From assembly GCF_026241195.1 (NCBI RefSeq), contig NZ_JAPFQO010000001.1:124001-188000 (forward strand): a stretch of DNA of 64,000 bases, given 5' to 3'. This DNA is from Pontibacter anaerobius (lineage in GTDB: Bacteria > Bacteroidota > Bacteroidia > Cytophagales > Hymenobacteraceae). A model generated the notes under the pieces. The model saw only the letters and a list, made by a program, of their open reading frames with translations, searched no databases and had not been told where the DNA came from. A program made the translations under genes and the position numbers. Shown piece by piece: positions 25,031-32,942 of this stretch (within the stretch, counting starts at the first letter, position 1; each line of letters begins with the position of its first letter).

Positions 25031-25276
25031 ATGGAAGTATCAATCATTCAAATAGGAAATTCCAAGGGACTACGTTTGACTAAGTCCATTCTGGATAGAT
25101 ATAACATCAAGGATAAAGTTGAGCTCATACTGGAAAAGGGTCAGATTATTTTAAAGCCAGTTGAGCATCCAAGGAAAGGCTGGGACAAGGCGTTCAGGAA
25201 AATGCATGAGAATGGTGATGACCAGCTTTTATTAGATGATGTGTTTGGCGATGAAAGCTTTGACGAATGGAAATAA
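25031..25276 (+). CDS. MazE-like antitoxin (AbrB/SpoVT fold)
   Basis: 81 residues. The N-terminal 45 (VSIIQIGNSKGLRLTKSILDRYNIKDKVELILEKGQIIL) are the swapped-hairpin AbrB/MazE DNA-binding domain. The acidic C-terminus (DQLLLDDVFGDESFDEWK) is the toxin-binding tail. Overlaps the toxin start by 10 nt, the usual antitoxin-first order with translational coupling. Expected to repress its own promoter, where two palindromes lie. Toxin-antitoxin modules are typical stabilising cargo of cassette arrays. Confidence 0.9.
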   Translation: MEVSIIQIGNSKGLRLTKSILDRYNIKDKVELILEKGQIILKPVEHPRKGWDKAFRKMHENGDDQLLLDDVFGDESFDEWK

Positions 25277-25590
25277 GTCAGTATGAGATAGTCTTGGTGA
25301 ATCTGGACCCTACTGTAGGAAGTGAAATACAGAAAACAAGGCCATGTGTAGTGATATCCCCCGATGAGATTAATCATAACCTAAGAACAGTAGTTATCGC
25401 ACCGATGACCACCAAAAGCCGTAGCTATCCTACTCGTGTGAAAGTGAAGCACAACAATCAAGTCGGGTGGGTAGTAATTGACCAAATACGGACTATTGAT
25501 AAGGTACGCATCGTCAAAGTGTTAGGCAACCTGAACCCTTCAGAAGTAGCCGTTTGCAAAAGTGTGATAAAAGAAACCTTCGTGGACTAA
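25267..25590 (+). CDS. MazF/PemK-family toxin
   Basis: 107 residues with the MazF fold signatures: YEIVLVNLDPTVGSEIQKTRPCVVIS at the N-terminus, the TVVIAPMTTK strand, WVVIDQIRTIDK in the centre and a C-terminal helix. MazF enzymes are sequence-specific endoribonucleases that cut mRNA. Encoded immediately after, and overlapping, its antitoxin. The stop is followed after 15 bp by palindrome 4. Confidence 0.92.
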   Translation: MEISQYEIVLVNLDPTVGSEIQKTRPCVVISPDEINHNLRTVVIAPMTTKSRSYPTRVKVKHNNQVGWVVIDQIRTIDKVRIVKVLGNLNPSEVAVCKSVIKETFVD

Positions 25591-25605
25591 TAAAAGAACA
25601 ACGAA

Positions 25606-25672
25606 TAGGTAACCCTGTGCAGCCGCCACCCTTGCTTCGCTTCGGGCTTTGGCTGCACAAATCCGTTCCCTA
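25606..25672 (+). repeat. attC-like palindrome 4, end of the island
   Basis: Outer arms TAGGTAAC (25606-25613) and GTTCCCTA (25665-25672) pair at 7 of 8 positions. Inner perfect 9-bp arms TGTGCAGCC (25616-25624) and GGCTGCACA (25651-25659) enclose a 26-nt loop. Spacers are 2 and 5 nt, shorter than in the other three. The right end overlaps the stop codon of the convergent radical SAM gene. Confidence 0.45.
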
Positions 25673-27877
25673 CAGCAACAACAGCCCCTTCTCCCTCAGA
25701 TCAAACCAGCTTGGCGAGCTTAGGAATTCAGCAAAACTCAGGTGCGCCTCCGCAGGGAAACTTGCCTCCAGCTGCTTCAGCGTAACGGCCTCCGGGTTAT
25801 CGGGCGTTACTTTTTGCAGCATATCAAACAGCCACTGGCCTATGGTGGCGGTGGTTTTCACCTCGAAATCCTCGCCTTTCTCGAAGAAAGTGAGTAGGCA
25901 GCGCTCAATGGTCTGGCCTTTCTGCGCCATCATGGTGAAGTCGATGGCCGGGGTGTTACCTAGCCAGAGCACGCGCGCATTAGGACGAGTGCTGTCGGGG
26001 CGGTGCGGGGCGGAGATAGCCTCAGCGATCAGGTTTGGGCTCTCGGTGGTACGGGGTACTTTAAAATCGAACCAGAACGATAGTTTTTCCTCCAGCCCGA
26101 TGCCGTGCATGTAGTTGTAAAGTGCTTTGGCTAACCCTTCGCCAAATAGACTGTGGTCAGTGCCTTTCGGGTCCTCGTGCCAAAGGTCGTTATTGGCAAA
26201 ATCACCCTCCGGCGGGCCAACTTTCACCACGCCATACTTCTCCGGGTTCTTGCCCACCGGGCTATGTGCAGTCATGCTGAAGCGGTGCCAGTAGCCGGAT
26301 TGAATCACGCCGGTTTCAAAGAGTTGGCGCACCACCTCTAGAGAGTCTATCGTTTCCTGGGCAGTCTGCGTCGGGAAGCCATACATGAGGTAGGCGTGCA
26401 CCATAATACCGGCCTGTGTAAAGCTATCGGTAACGCGGGCCACCTGGGCTATACTTACACCTTTGGCCATCAACTGCAGCAGTCGGTCCGAAGCTACCTC
26501 TAAACCACCTGACACGGCAATACAACCCGAGGCAGCCAGTAGGCGGCACAGGTCCGGTGTAAAGGTTTTCTCAAACCGGATGTTCCCCCACCAACTGATC
26601 TTCACGCCACGCCGGATAAGCTCGATGGCCATGTCGCGGAGTGGGGCAGGAGGGGCGGCTTCGTCTACAAAATGAAAGCCGGTCTGGCCGGTCTGGGCGA
26701 TGATCTGCTCAATGCGGTCTACTAGCAGCGTGGCCGGTGCCACATCATAGCGGTTGATATAATCCAGGGTGATGTCGCAGAAGGAGCAGCGTTTCCAGTA
26801 GCAGCCGTGGGCGATGGTAAGTTTGTTCCAGCGTCCGTCGCTCCAGAGGCGGTGCATCGGGTTAATCACGTCAATCACCGAGAGGTAATCGGGCAAAGGC
26901 AGGTCGCTATAGTCTGGGGTGCCAACCTCCATATGCGGGATATCCGGGTCGGTGCAGCTGTTCATGTACTTCACCTCGCCATCAGCAAGTATAAATGCGC
27001 GCTGCAGTTGTGCTGCCTCGCGCTGCCCCTGCAGGTGCTCCAGCAGTTTCAGCCAAGGGCCTTCGCCGTCATCCAGCGTCACGAAATCAATGTACTTAAA
27101 CAGGCGCGGCTCGCGCAGGCTGCGCAGTTCGGTGTTCGGGTAGCCGCCACCCATGGCTGTTTTTATACTTGGGTACTTCTCTTTGATGTATTTCGCCATC
27201 CGCAGGCCTCCATACAAATTGCCCGGGAAAGGAATAGAAAAGCCCACCACATCGGGCTGCACCTCCTGCAGGCGCTCTTCCAGCAGCTCCAGTAACATAA
27301 GGTCAACGAGGCTTGGCTCCTCCTGCAGCGCCTCCTCCAGTGGGTCAAAAGAGGTAGCCGACATGGCCAGCTTATCGGCGTAGCGGCTGAAGGCAAAGTA
27401 TGGCGAGACGGTTTCCTTAATCAGGTCGCCCAGGTCTTCTAAGTATAAAGTGGCCAGGTAGCGTGCCCTGTCGGTAATGCCCATACTTCCGAAGGCCCAG
27501 TCGATGTCCTCTACCTGGTCGAAGCGGGAGGCCTCGGGCAGGAAACGGCTGTAGCTGATCTGCTGCGCCAGCGTGTGGTCCTTGTTCTGCAGAAAGCGGA
27601 TAACCGGCTCAATGGTGTTCAGGTAGTCGCGCTTCAGGTGCAGGATGCGCAGGCTGTTGTCAGAAAGCTCGTAATCGCCCTGCTCCACCGCCTCAAAAAT
27701 ACGCTGCAACCCTTTGCGTGAGAACATGCGCAGCACCAGCTCAATGCCCATGTCGGCTTGTGTAACGCTGTAGCCGCGGCCTGTTAAAAAGCCCTTGAGG
27801 TAGGCTGTGGCAGGATAAGGCGTGTTGAGTTGCGTGAGCGGTGGGGTAATGAGCAGTATGGTTGGCTTCTTCTCCAA
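25670..27877 (-). CDS. B12-binding domain radical SAM protein
   Basis: 735 residues if started at TTG 27877 (KKPTILLITPPLTQLNTPYPATAYLKG follows). An ATG at 27949 would add 24 residues without domain character. Residues to about 300 form the cobalamin-binding-like Rossmann region (VVGFSIPFPGNLYGGLRMAKYI, AMGGGYPNTE). The radical SAM domain has its cluster motif in HGCYWKRCSFCD, that is C-x4-C-x2-C, one residue longer between the first two cysteines than the canonical CX3CX2C. HAYLMYGFPTQT and GGLEVASDRLL follow. A conserved-looking protein of unknown reaction. Its 3' end abuts the cassette-like island. Confidence 0.85.
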   Translation of the reverse strand: MEKKPTILLITPPLTQLNTPYPATAYLKGFLTGRGYSVTQADMGIELVLRMFSRKGLQRIFEAVEQGDYELSDNSLRILHLKRDYLNTIEPVIRFLQNKDHTLAQQISYSRFLPEASRFDQVEDIDWAFGSMGITDRARYLATLYLEDLGDLIKETVSPYFAFSRYADKLAMSATSFDPLEEALQEEPSLVDLMLLELLEERLQEVQPDVVGFSIPFPGNLYGGLRMAKYIKEKYPSIKTAMGGGYPNTELRSLREPRLFKYIDFVTLDDGEGPWLKLLEHLQGQREAAQLQRAFILADGEVKYMNSCTDPDIPHMEVGTPDYSDLPLPDYLSVIDVINPMHRLWSDGRWNKLTIAHGCYWKRCSFCDITLDYINRYDVAPATLLVDRIEQIIAQTGQTGFHFVDEAAPPAPLRDMAIELIRRGVKISWWGNIRFEKTFTPDLCRLLAASGCIAVSGGLEVASDRLLQLMAKGVSIAQVARVTDSFTQAGIMVHAYLMYGFPTQTAQETIDSLEVVRQLFETGVIQSGYWHRFSMTAHSPVGKNPEKYGVVKVGPPEGDFANNDLWHEDPKGTDHSLFGEGLAKALYNYMHGIGLEEKLSFWFDFKVPRTTESPNLIAEAISAPHRPDSTRPNARVLWLGNTPAIDFTMMAQKGQTIERCLLTFFEKGEDFEVKTTATIGQWLFDMLQKVTPDNPEAVTLKQLEASFPAEAHLSFAEFLSSPSWFDLREKGLLLL

Positions 27878-28158
27878 AGTATAAATCAGCTTTAAGTATG
27901 AATGATTGCGGCAGGGCCAGCGCACAAAAGTACGGATAATGGCGCACACTTTCAGGGTCGCTGCTTATGCAACAGCAGGGGCCTGGCACAGGTTCATACC
28001 CGGGGCAGAGGCAAACTGTATGCTGTATTATCAAGAGTTAATTACTTTTTATACTTAAAATATATTTTATAGTAATTATTTGGTATTATTGATTTGCGTG
28101 ATTATATTTGTTTACTGAAAGATAATTGTTGCTGAGGAACTTAGCTTAATCGACCGCC

Positions 28159-28488
28159 ATGCAAAAGCCCTCTACTATGAACACCCTGAAAACCCTGCAG
28201 ATGGTGCTAACCACCCTGCTGCTGGTGCTTGCCACATTAGCCCTGGACTGGCAGGAAAGAGCCGCCCTGAAAAGAATGTTGGCTGCTGCGGAACCGGAAA
28301 AAGAAATGACATCGGCAAAACTTTCGGTGTACACGAACTGTTGTTTGCAGCATGCCCTGCATGCGGCGGAAGGTCATGGCGAGTTGGTGGGCAGAACTCA
28401 CCCGGCAAACCTAATGCAGGTTTTTGAGCAAGGCTCCCTGCTGTTATTAAAGAGCGACTCTACCAAACACATTGCGGTGGCCCGCTGA
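28159..28488 (+). CDS. Small protein with N-terminal membrane anchor, unknown
   Basis: 109 residues from ATG 28159 (an internal ATG at 28177 is equally plausible). One hydrophobic segment (QMVLTTLLLVLATLAL) then a soluble part with a CC pair and several His (YTNCCLQHALHAAEGHGELVGRTH). Family not recognised. It is divergent from the radical SAM gene and ends at a strong terminator. Confidence 0.6.
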   Translation: MQKPSTMNTLKTLQMVLTTLLLVLATLALDWQERAALKRMLAAAEPEKEMTSAKLSVYTNCCLQHALHAAEGHGELVGRTHPANLMQVFEQGSLLLLKSDSTKHIAVAR

Positions 28489-28524
28489 TAAAAAGACCCC
28501 TTACCAACTACACCCTATAAAGCG

Positions 28525-28557
28525 AAAGCCTGCGTTTTTAGCGCAGGCTTTTTTTAT
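28525..28557 (+). terminator. Terminator after the small anchored protein
   Basis: 10-bp perfect stem AAAGCCTGCG / CGCAGGCTTT (28525-28534 with 28542-28551) followed by T-run. Confidence 0.85.
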
Positions 28558-28577
28558 TTCCAAAGGATACCGGGGCA

Positions 28578-28805
28578 CTACCTTTTCAGGAGCTTGTCTA
28601 CACCCCGGCTCACACCCGGCACAATGGCCAGCAAGGTGAGCGCGGACAGTACAAAAAGCACGAAGAAGCTGCGCAGCAAGCGTCCTGGGAGGTCTGCGTG
28701 AAGGCCGAAAGTGTACAGCTCCAGCATCAGGGCCAGCAGCAGGCAGAAAACAGCGATGAGCAGCAGCTTGCGGCGCAGCTGTGGCTTTAGGATAGGCTTA
28801 GGCAT
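28578..28805 (-). CDS. Small two-helix membrane protein
   Basis: 75 residues from ATG 28805 (MPKPILKPQLRRKLLLIAVF). A longer frame to 28850 adds 15 residues. Two hydrophobic segments: LLLIAVFCLLLALMLELYTF and SFFVLFVLSALTLLAIVPGV, with a basic N-terminus and RGVDKLLKR at the C-terminus. Unknown function; convergent with the preceding gene. Confidence 0.6.
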   Translation of the reverse strand: MPKPILKPQLRRKLLLIAVFCLLLALMLELYTFGLHADLPGRLLRSFFVLFVLSALTLLAIVPGVSRGVDKLLKR

Positions 28806-28859
28806 AGGATGCTTTTTTTTCAGGGTCAAATATAGGGCAGCGGCGGGCACATATAAAAA

Positions 28860-29033
28860 TCAGGCATGCCCTTTTTCCGCCTCGCGCCCCTGCTTGGAGC
28901 CAGACTGCTGTTCCTGCTTGTTGGGTTTAGGCTCCGGAGGTGGCGCCGGCTTGCCCTGCCGCACTTTCTCAACATCCGAGGAGTCGTCTTTGGTGGTTTC
29001 CGTGGGTGGGTGCTTCAGTGGTTTCTTTTTCAT
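28860..29033 (-). CDS. 57-residue hydrophilic protein
   Basis: ATG 29033 to stop 28860-28862. Encodes a Lys/Pro/Gln/Glu-rich, disorder-prone chain (MKKKPLKHPPTETTKDDSS, then a PAPPPEPKPNKQEQQ stretch). It lies 54 bp upstream of the small membrane protein on the same strand. It resembles in style the three hydrophilic proteins at 37.7-38.5 kb. Absence of stop codons could be chance, but composition and an ATG start favour a gene. Confidence 0.5.
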   Translation of the reverse strand: MKKKPLKHPPTETTKDDSSDVEKVRQGKPAPPPEPKPNKQEQQSGSKQGREAEKGHA

Positions 29034-29187
29034 GGCAAGTATAAAGTATGGTACTAAACAGATGTACGGGTGTAATGGTGAGCTGATGCGCTTTTTAACT
29101 ATAAACTAAGCAGTGCCGTACATTTACTAGGGCTGGGCCAGGTATAAATGGCTCAGCAAGGATGTTTAATTGGAAACTCTATATACG

Positions 29188-29505
29188 ATGATAGCACGAA
29201 AGATAAGAGCGACGTTTTTTGCATTGGCAGCTACTGCTGTGGCCGCATGGGGCATGGCAGCCTGCAGTACAGGGACAGACCCCGGCGAAACCAATGTAGA
29301 CCGCGGCGAAATACACGAGGAGGGAAGTATGGTAGGCGATACTGATGAAAATGAGGTGGAAGCTGAACGCGACACCATGGAGCAGTACTACGACAGTGCC
29401 GATCATGAAAACCACGAAGACAACACCGGCAAAGTAATCGGTGACGGAGCCTATGATGGCGAAGGCGAAGGCGAAGGTGTGGAGCGGGATGAAGTAGACC
29501 AGTAA
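29188..29505 (+). CDS. Acidic small lipoprotein
   Basis: 105 residues from ATG 29188. Signal peptide MIARKIRATFFALAATAVAA with lipobox GMAAC. The mature part is very acidic and repetitive (DENEVEAERDTMEQYYDSADHENHEDN, then a Gly-Glu run near the end). No family recognised. A shared terminator separates it from the convergent B12 locus. Confidence 0.65.
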   Translation: MIARKIRATFFALAATAVAAWGMAACSTGTDPGETNVDRGEIHEEGSMVGDTDENEVEAERDTMEQYYDSADHENHEDNTGKVIGDGAYDGEGEGEGVERDEVDQ

Positions 29506-29521
29506 ATTTCCCGAAGCCTTA

Positions 29522-29568
29522 AAAGCCAGAACAGCCTGCCCTGAGTACAAGGCAGGTGTTCTGGCTTT
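29522..29568. terminator. Bidirectional terminator
   Basis: Arms AAAGCCAGAACA plus CCTGCC (29522-29540, one bulged G) pair with GGCAGG plus TGTTCTGGCTTT (29551-29568). It serves the acidic lipoprotein gene and the convergent beta-propeller gene. Confidence 0.75.
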
Positions 29569-29581
29569 ACTGTTACCGAGC

Positions 29582-30664
29582 TTACCTGAACACAAACCCG
29601 TTCGGGCCGATACCTGCCTTAATGCTGCTTACTTCGGAGCCTTCCGGAGTATAAACTTGCACCGTACCATCACCGGAAAAGTTGTTGCTGTCACCGCCGT
29701 AGATCTGCCCGGTTTCCGGGTGCACACCAAGGCTGTAGAAACTTCTGTTGATCAGAGCAGTTGTGGGAAGCGCCGTGGCCGTTATACTTTGGGCGTAGGT
29801 ATTGCCATTGTAGGTAAAGTATAACCTGTCTTTGCTGCCGCTCAGGGTAAGGTTGTCGGCAAAAGCCTCCGGGTCAGAAAACGGCAGCGTGCGGCTAACA
29901 GTACCGTTGGCCGTCTCGATCATACTTAGAGCGGCAGCTGTGTTGGCCTCCGTGTACTTCACCCCCGCCGAAAGCACCCACAGGTTGTTGTGGCGGTCTG
30001 CCTCCAACTCAAAAGGCCCGTCCGTTACCTGTATATCTGCCAACCTGGTGTCGGTGGCGGTGTTGATAACGGCTATTACATCAGCACCGCTCACGGCCAC
30101 ATACAGTTTATCTCCGACTACCAGTAATTCTTCCGGCTGAGGCCCCACTGGTATAGTTTTGCTCACTTTCATGGTCTTCAGGTCGATAACCGATACCTGC
30201 CCCGGCTCACCATACCGGATCCACTCCGATACATAGGCTTTGTCTTCGTTGAGGGCGGTAAAGTAGCGCGGCTGCTTCAGGTTCTCCAGCACAGCCTCGG
30301 CCTTGAACGTATAGGCGTTTACCACCTCCACTTTGTTGCTGTTGTTCACCGTGATGTAGGCGCGGTCGCCCACCAGGTCCAGGTCCGTCACTACATCGCC
30401 CAGCGGCCTGCTGGCGTTGGCCTTGCTGAAGATGTTGTAGATAGCGGTATGGCCGGCGCTGTCGCTGAGGAAGGAAATGCTGCCGTTGGGGGTGCCGTAG
30501 TTGCCCTCATTAAGTATGAAAACGCCTTTCTGATCGTAAGCGCCGCGGACTGCTGCCTCTACTTCTGGCTCAACAGTGTCATCGTCGCAGCTCGTCATGC
30601 CAAGGGAGGCAAAACAAAGTATGGCAGCGTACAGGAAACTGCGGGAACGGGTAATTTTTTTCAT
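29582..30664 (-). CDS. Beta-propeller surface lipoprotein of the B12 locus (BtuG-like)
   Basis: 360 residues with lipobox GMTSC. The mature protein has YncE-like propeller repeats (GVFILNEGNYGTPNGSISFL, VGDRAYITVNNSNKVEVVNA, VGDKLYVAVSGADVIAVINT, ...YGGDSNNFSGDGTVQVY). In Bacteroides, BtuG is a surface beta-propeller lipoprotein that captures cobalamin for BtuB. This protein has that architecture and lies 15 bp downstream of a BtuB-like receptor under a cobalamin riboswitch. The BtuG-like role is therefore inferred from context and fold, not from a diagnostic residue set. Confidence 0.8.
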   Translation of the reverse strand: MKKITRSRSFLYAAILCFASLGMTSCDDDTVEPEVEAAVRGAYDQKGVFILNEGNYGTPNGSISFLSDSAGHTAIYNIFSKANASRPLGDVVTDLDLVGDRAYITVNNSNKVEVVNAYTFKAEAVLENLKQPRYFTALNEDKAYVSEWIRYGEPGQVSVIDLKTMKVSKTIPVGPQPEELLVVGDKLYVAVSGADVIAVINTATDTRLADIQVTDGPFELEADRHNNLWVLSAGVKYTEANTAAALSMIETANGTVSRTLPFSDPEAFADNLTLSGSKDRLYFTYNGNTYAQSITATALPTTALINRSFYSLGVHPETGQIYGGDSNNFSGDGTVQVYTPEGSEVSSIKAGIGPNGFVFR

Positions 30665-30679
30665 GGATTTAAGTATGGA

Positions 30680-32596
30680 TTAAGGAATGATAAAGCGTAG
30701 GCTGAATGTATAGCTGCGCGGCGGCATGGGCCGGTAAGCCATGGTCTGGTACTCTGTGTTGGCTACGTTATCGGAGCGGAGCGTAAGCAGCAGCGTGTTT
30801 TGCCCCAGTTGCAGCTTGCGGCTCAGCGCCAGGTTCAGGAGTATAAAATCTTTGAGGTGGCTTGTTTCGGAGTTGGAGGTATAGCGCAGCCCGGTGTAGT
30901 TTAAGTTGCCCAGCAGGCTCCAGTTTTTATACTTAGCTTCTGCAGAAAGTATGGCTTTGTGGTGCGGCACGTACATGAGTTGTCTGCCCAAGTCACCGCT
31001 ACCCTCGTACACCTCCACCTGCTCCGACGAAGTATAGGTATAGCCTACCGTGCTATTCAGTGTAACCTCGCCTACGGTGGCGCTGGCGGTGGAGCTGAGC
31101 TCTATGCCCTTGCTCTCCACCTTCTGCAGGTTCATGGGGCGCCACAGGCCGGTGCTGCTCGGGGTCCACTGTATCCAGTCGTCTATGAGCATATAGTAGC
31201 CGGTAACCTCGGTTTCCAGCAGAAAAGCATTGCCCTGCACCAGCACGTGGCGTAGACCGAGTTCGTAGTTCCAGCCTTCCTCGGGTTTCAGGTTCGGGTT
31301 GCCGGCCCCCGCCCAAAAGCGGTCGTTGAGGGTGGGCAAGCGGTAGCTGCCGCTAACGTTGCCCTTCAGGGAAACCTGGTGCTGGTTCGAGTTGAAGAAT
31401 TTCCAGTTAAAGCCCAGCGCCGGCGTGAGCGGCGGGTTATAGCCCTCGGCCAGCGCCTGCCGCAGGTTCAGGGATAGCTGTAGCGGCTGCAACGGGTCGA
31501 AGCGGAAGAGTGCGAAAAGGGAGGCACGGTTCTCATCCTTCTGCCCGCTGTATCCGTCATTTTTCGCCTCAAAATGCTGCAGGTTCAGTCCGCCGCGCAG
31601 GCTCCAGCGCTCTCCGTAAGTATAAGTTTGCTCCGCCTGCAGCTGGTAGGTCTCTACCCCAGATTCAGAGTCGGTGCTGCGGTCGGTGTAGTGCAGGTAA
31701 TCGTTAAAGTAGGCAGCTTTTATACTTGTCTGGCCCAGTTGGCTCTCGTGCTGCAGCTCGACCATCAGGCGCAGGTTCTCGTCTTTCTGCTGCGCCTCTG
31801 CATCTGAGGAGCCCATGGCGGGTGGCAACTCGCGGTCCGAGGAAGTATACCAGCCGTGCAGGGCCAGCCCTGTTCTCGGCGAGAGCTGCCAGCTCAGGTC
31901 CTGTGTAAAGCCCTGCTGCTGTACCTGCGCGTGTTGCTGCCGCACTTCCGGTGTGCCAAATCGGCTTAAGTCTTTATACTTGAAATTGTTTTCTGCCAGT
32001 TGCCCGTAGGCGCTGAGGCCGTAGCTGAAACTTTTGCTGCTGTAGCCGGCGCTGCCGCTGCCAAAGTAACGGCCAAAGCTGCCTGTCTCCAGCTTTATAT
32101 CCCCGACAAAACCATGAGTTCTATACTTTGGAGAGTTCAGTAAAACCGCCCCACCGATCGCCCCGCTGCCATAGTTTGCCGCTGCCGCGCCGTGTTGCAC
32201 CGCCACCTCCCCAAGCCCGCTCAGGGGTAAGGTAGAAAAGTCTGCCTGGCCTAAGGTGGCGGGCACGATGTGGAGGCCGTTCCAGAGCACTGCGGTTTGC
32301 GAGGCGTTGGTGCCCCGGAATGCGACGGTGGAGCTGCCGCTGGCGCCGTAGCTTTTAAAATAGATAGGTGTGCGGGCCTGCAGCGCCTCGGCCAGCGAGC
32401 CGGAGCTGTAGGTGCTCAGGAAGGCGCTATCCACCTGCACCACGCGGCTGCCGGCGGCGTATACTTCGGCGGGTTTGCCGAATACCTCCACGGTGAGCAA
32501 CTGGTGCTGTGTGGTGTCCTGCTGCGATACGGCTGTGGTGGCCACAGTGCTGAGGCAGGCGCAAAGCCATACGTTCAGAAAAGAGAATCTTGCCAA
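30680..32596 (-). CDS. btuB: TonB-dependent vitamin B12 receptor (BtuB-like)
   Basis: 638 residues. TTG start at 32596 (an in-frame stop lies just upstream and no ATG is available), then signal peptide MARFSFLNVWLCACLSTVAT ending at VSQQ. The plug domain contains the SLAEALQARTPIYFKSYGASG, TVAFRGTNASQTAVLWNGL and YGSGAIGGAVLL segments, and the 22-strand barrel ends with YTFSLRFIIP. It would import cobalamin across the outer membrane with TonB energy. Substrate assignment rests on the cobalamin riboswitch directly upstream and the linked propeller lipoprotein. Confidence 0.88.
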   Translation of the reverse strand: MARFSFLNVWLCACLSTVATTAVSQQDTTQHQLLTVEVFGKPAEVYAAGSRVVQVDSAFLSTYSSGSLAEALQARTPIYFKSYGASGSSTVAFRGTNASQTAVLWNGLHIVPATLGQADFSTLPLSGLGEVAVQHGAAAANYGSGAIGGAVLLNSPKYRTHGFVGDIKLETGSFGRYFGSGSAGYSSKSFSYGLSAYGQLAENNFKYKDLSRFGTPEVRQQHAQVQQQGFTQDLSWQLSPRTGLALHGWYTSSDRELPPAMGSSDAEAQQKDENLRLMVELQHESQLGQTSIKAAYFNDYLHYTDRSTDSESGVETYQLQAEQTYTYGERWSLRGGLNLQHFEAKNDGYSGQKDENRASLFALFRFDPLQPLQLSLNLRQALAEGYNPPLTPALGFNWKFFNSNQHQVSLKGNVSGSYRLPTLNDRFWAGAGNPNLKPEEGWNYELGLRHVLVQGNAFLLETEVTGYYMLIDDWIQWTPSSTGLWRPMNLQKVESKGIELSSTASATVGEVTLNSTVGYTYTSSEQVEVYEGSGDLGRQLMYVPHHKAILSAEAKYKNWSLLGNLNYTGLRYTSNSETSHLKDFILLNLALSRKLQLGQNTLLLTLRSDNVANTEYQTMAYRPMPPRSYTFSLRFIIP

Positions 32597-32712
32597 AACA
32601 AATGTTGCTTACATCCCGAAGCATGCTAGCGTGGGCAAAGGCAGGAACAGCAAACGCGATAAAGTATAGCGGTGGCCGTGCAGCTTTTTACCCGAAAGCA
32701 TACGACAAATCT

Positions 32713-32901
32713 GGTGTCGGACTGGCAGGTCTCCTGGCTCTCTTCAGTTAGCGCGCCTTCCCATGCAGCGTGCGGCACAGTGGCTAAGGTGTTGGCTAAC
32801 CCTTTTTAGAAGATGACAGTTGCGGGAACAGCGCAGGACTCACACCTGCTTCCCTTTTAAGGCCATAAAATGATAGTTCTACAGCCACCAATCTGAAGGC
32901 A
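32713..32901 (-). ncRNA. Cobalamin riboswitch
   Basis: On the reverse strand the element reads GGGAAGCAGGTGTGAGTCC, then GCGCTGTTCCCGCAACTGTC, the GCCACTG box, GGGAAGGCG and CAGGAGACCTGCC in the conserved order of the AdoCbl riboswitch. Its boundaries are approximate. It sits 117 nt before the BtuB-like start codon and would switch off receptor expression when cobalamin is plentiful. Oriented away from the divergent glycosylase gene. Confidence 0.92.
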
Positions 32902-32942
32902 AAGGTAGGCAACATTTTTCATTTATCAGTTAACAATTATCA

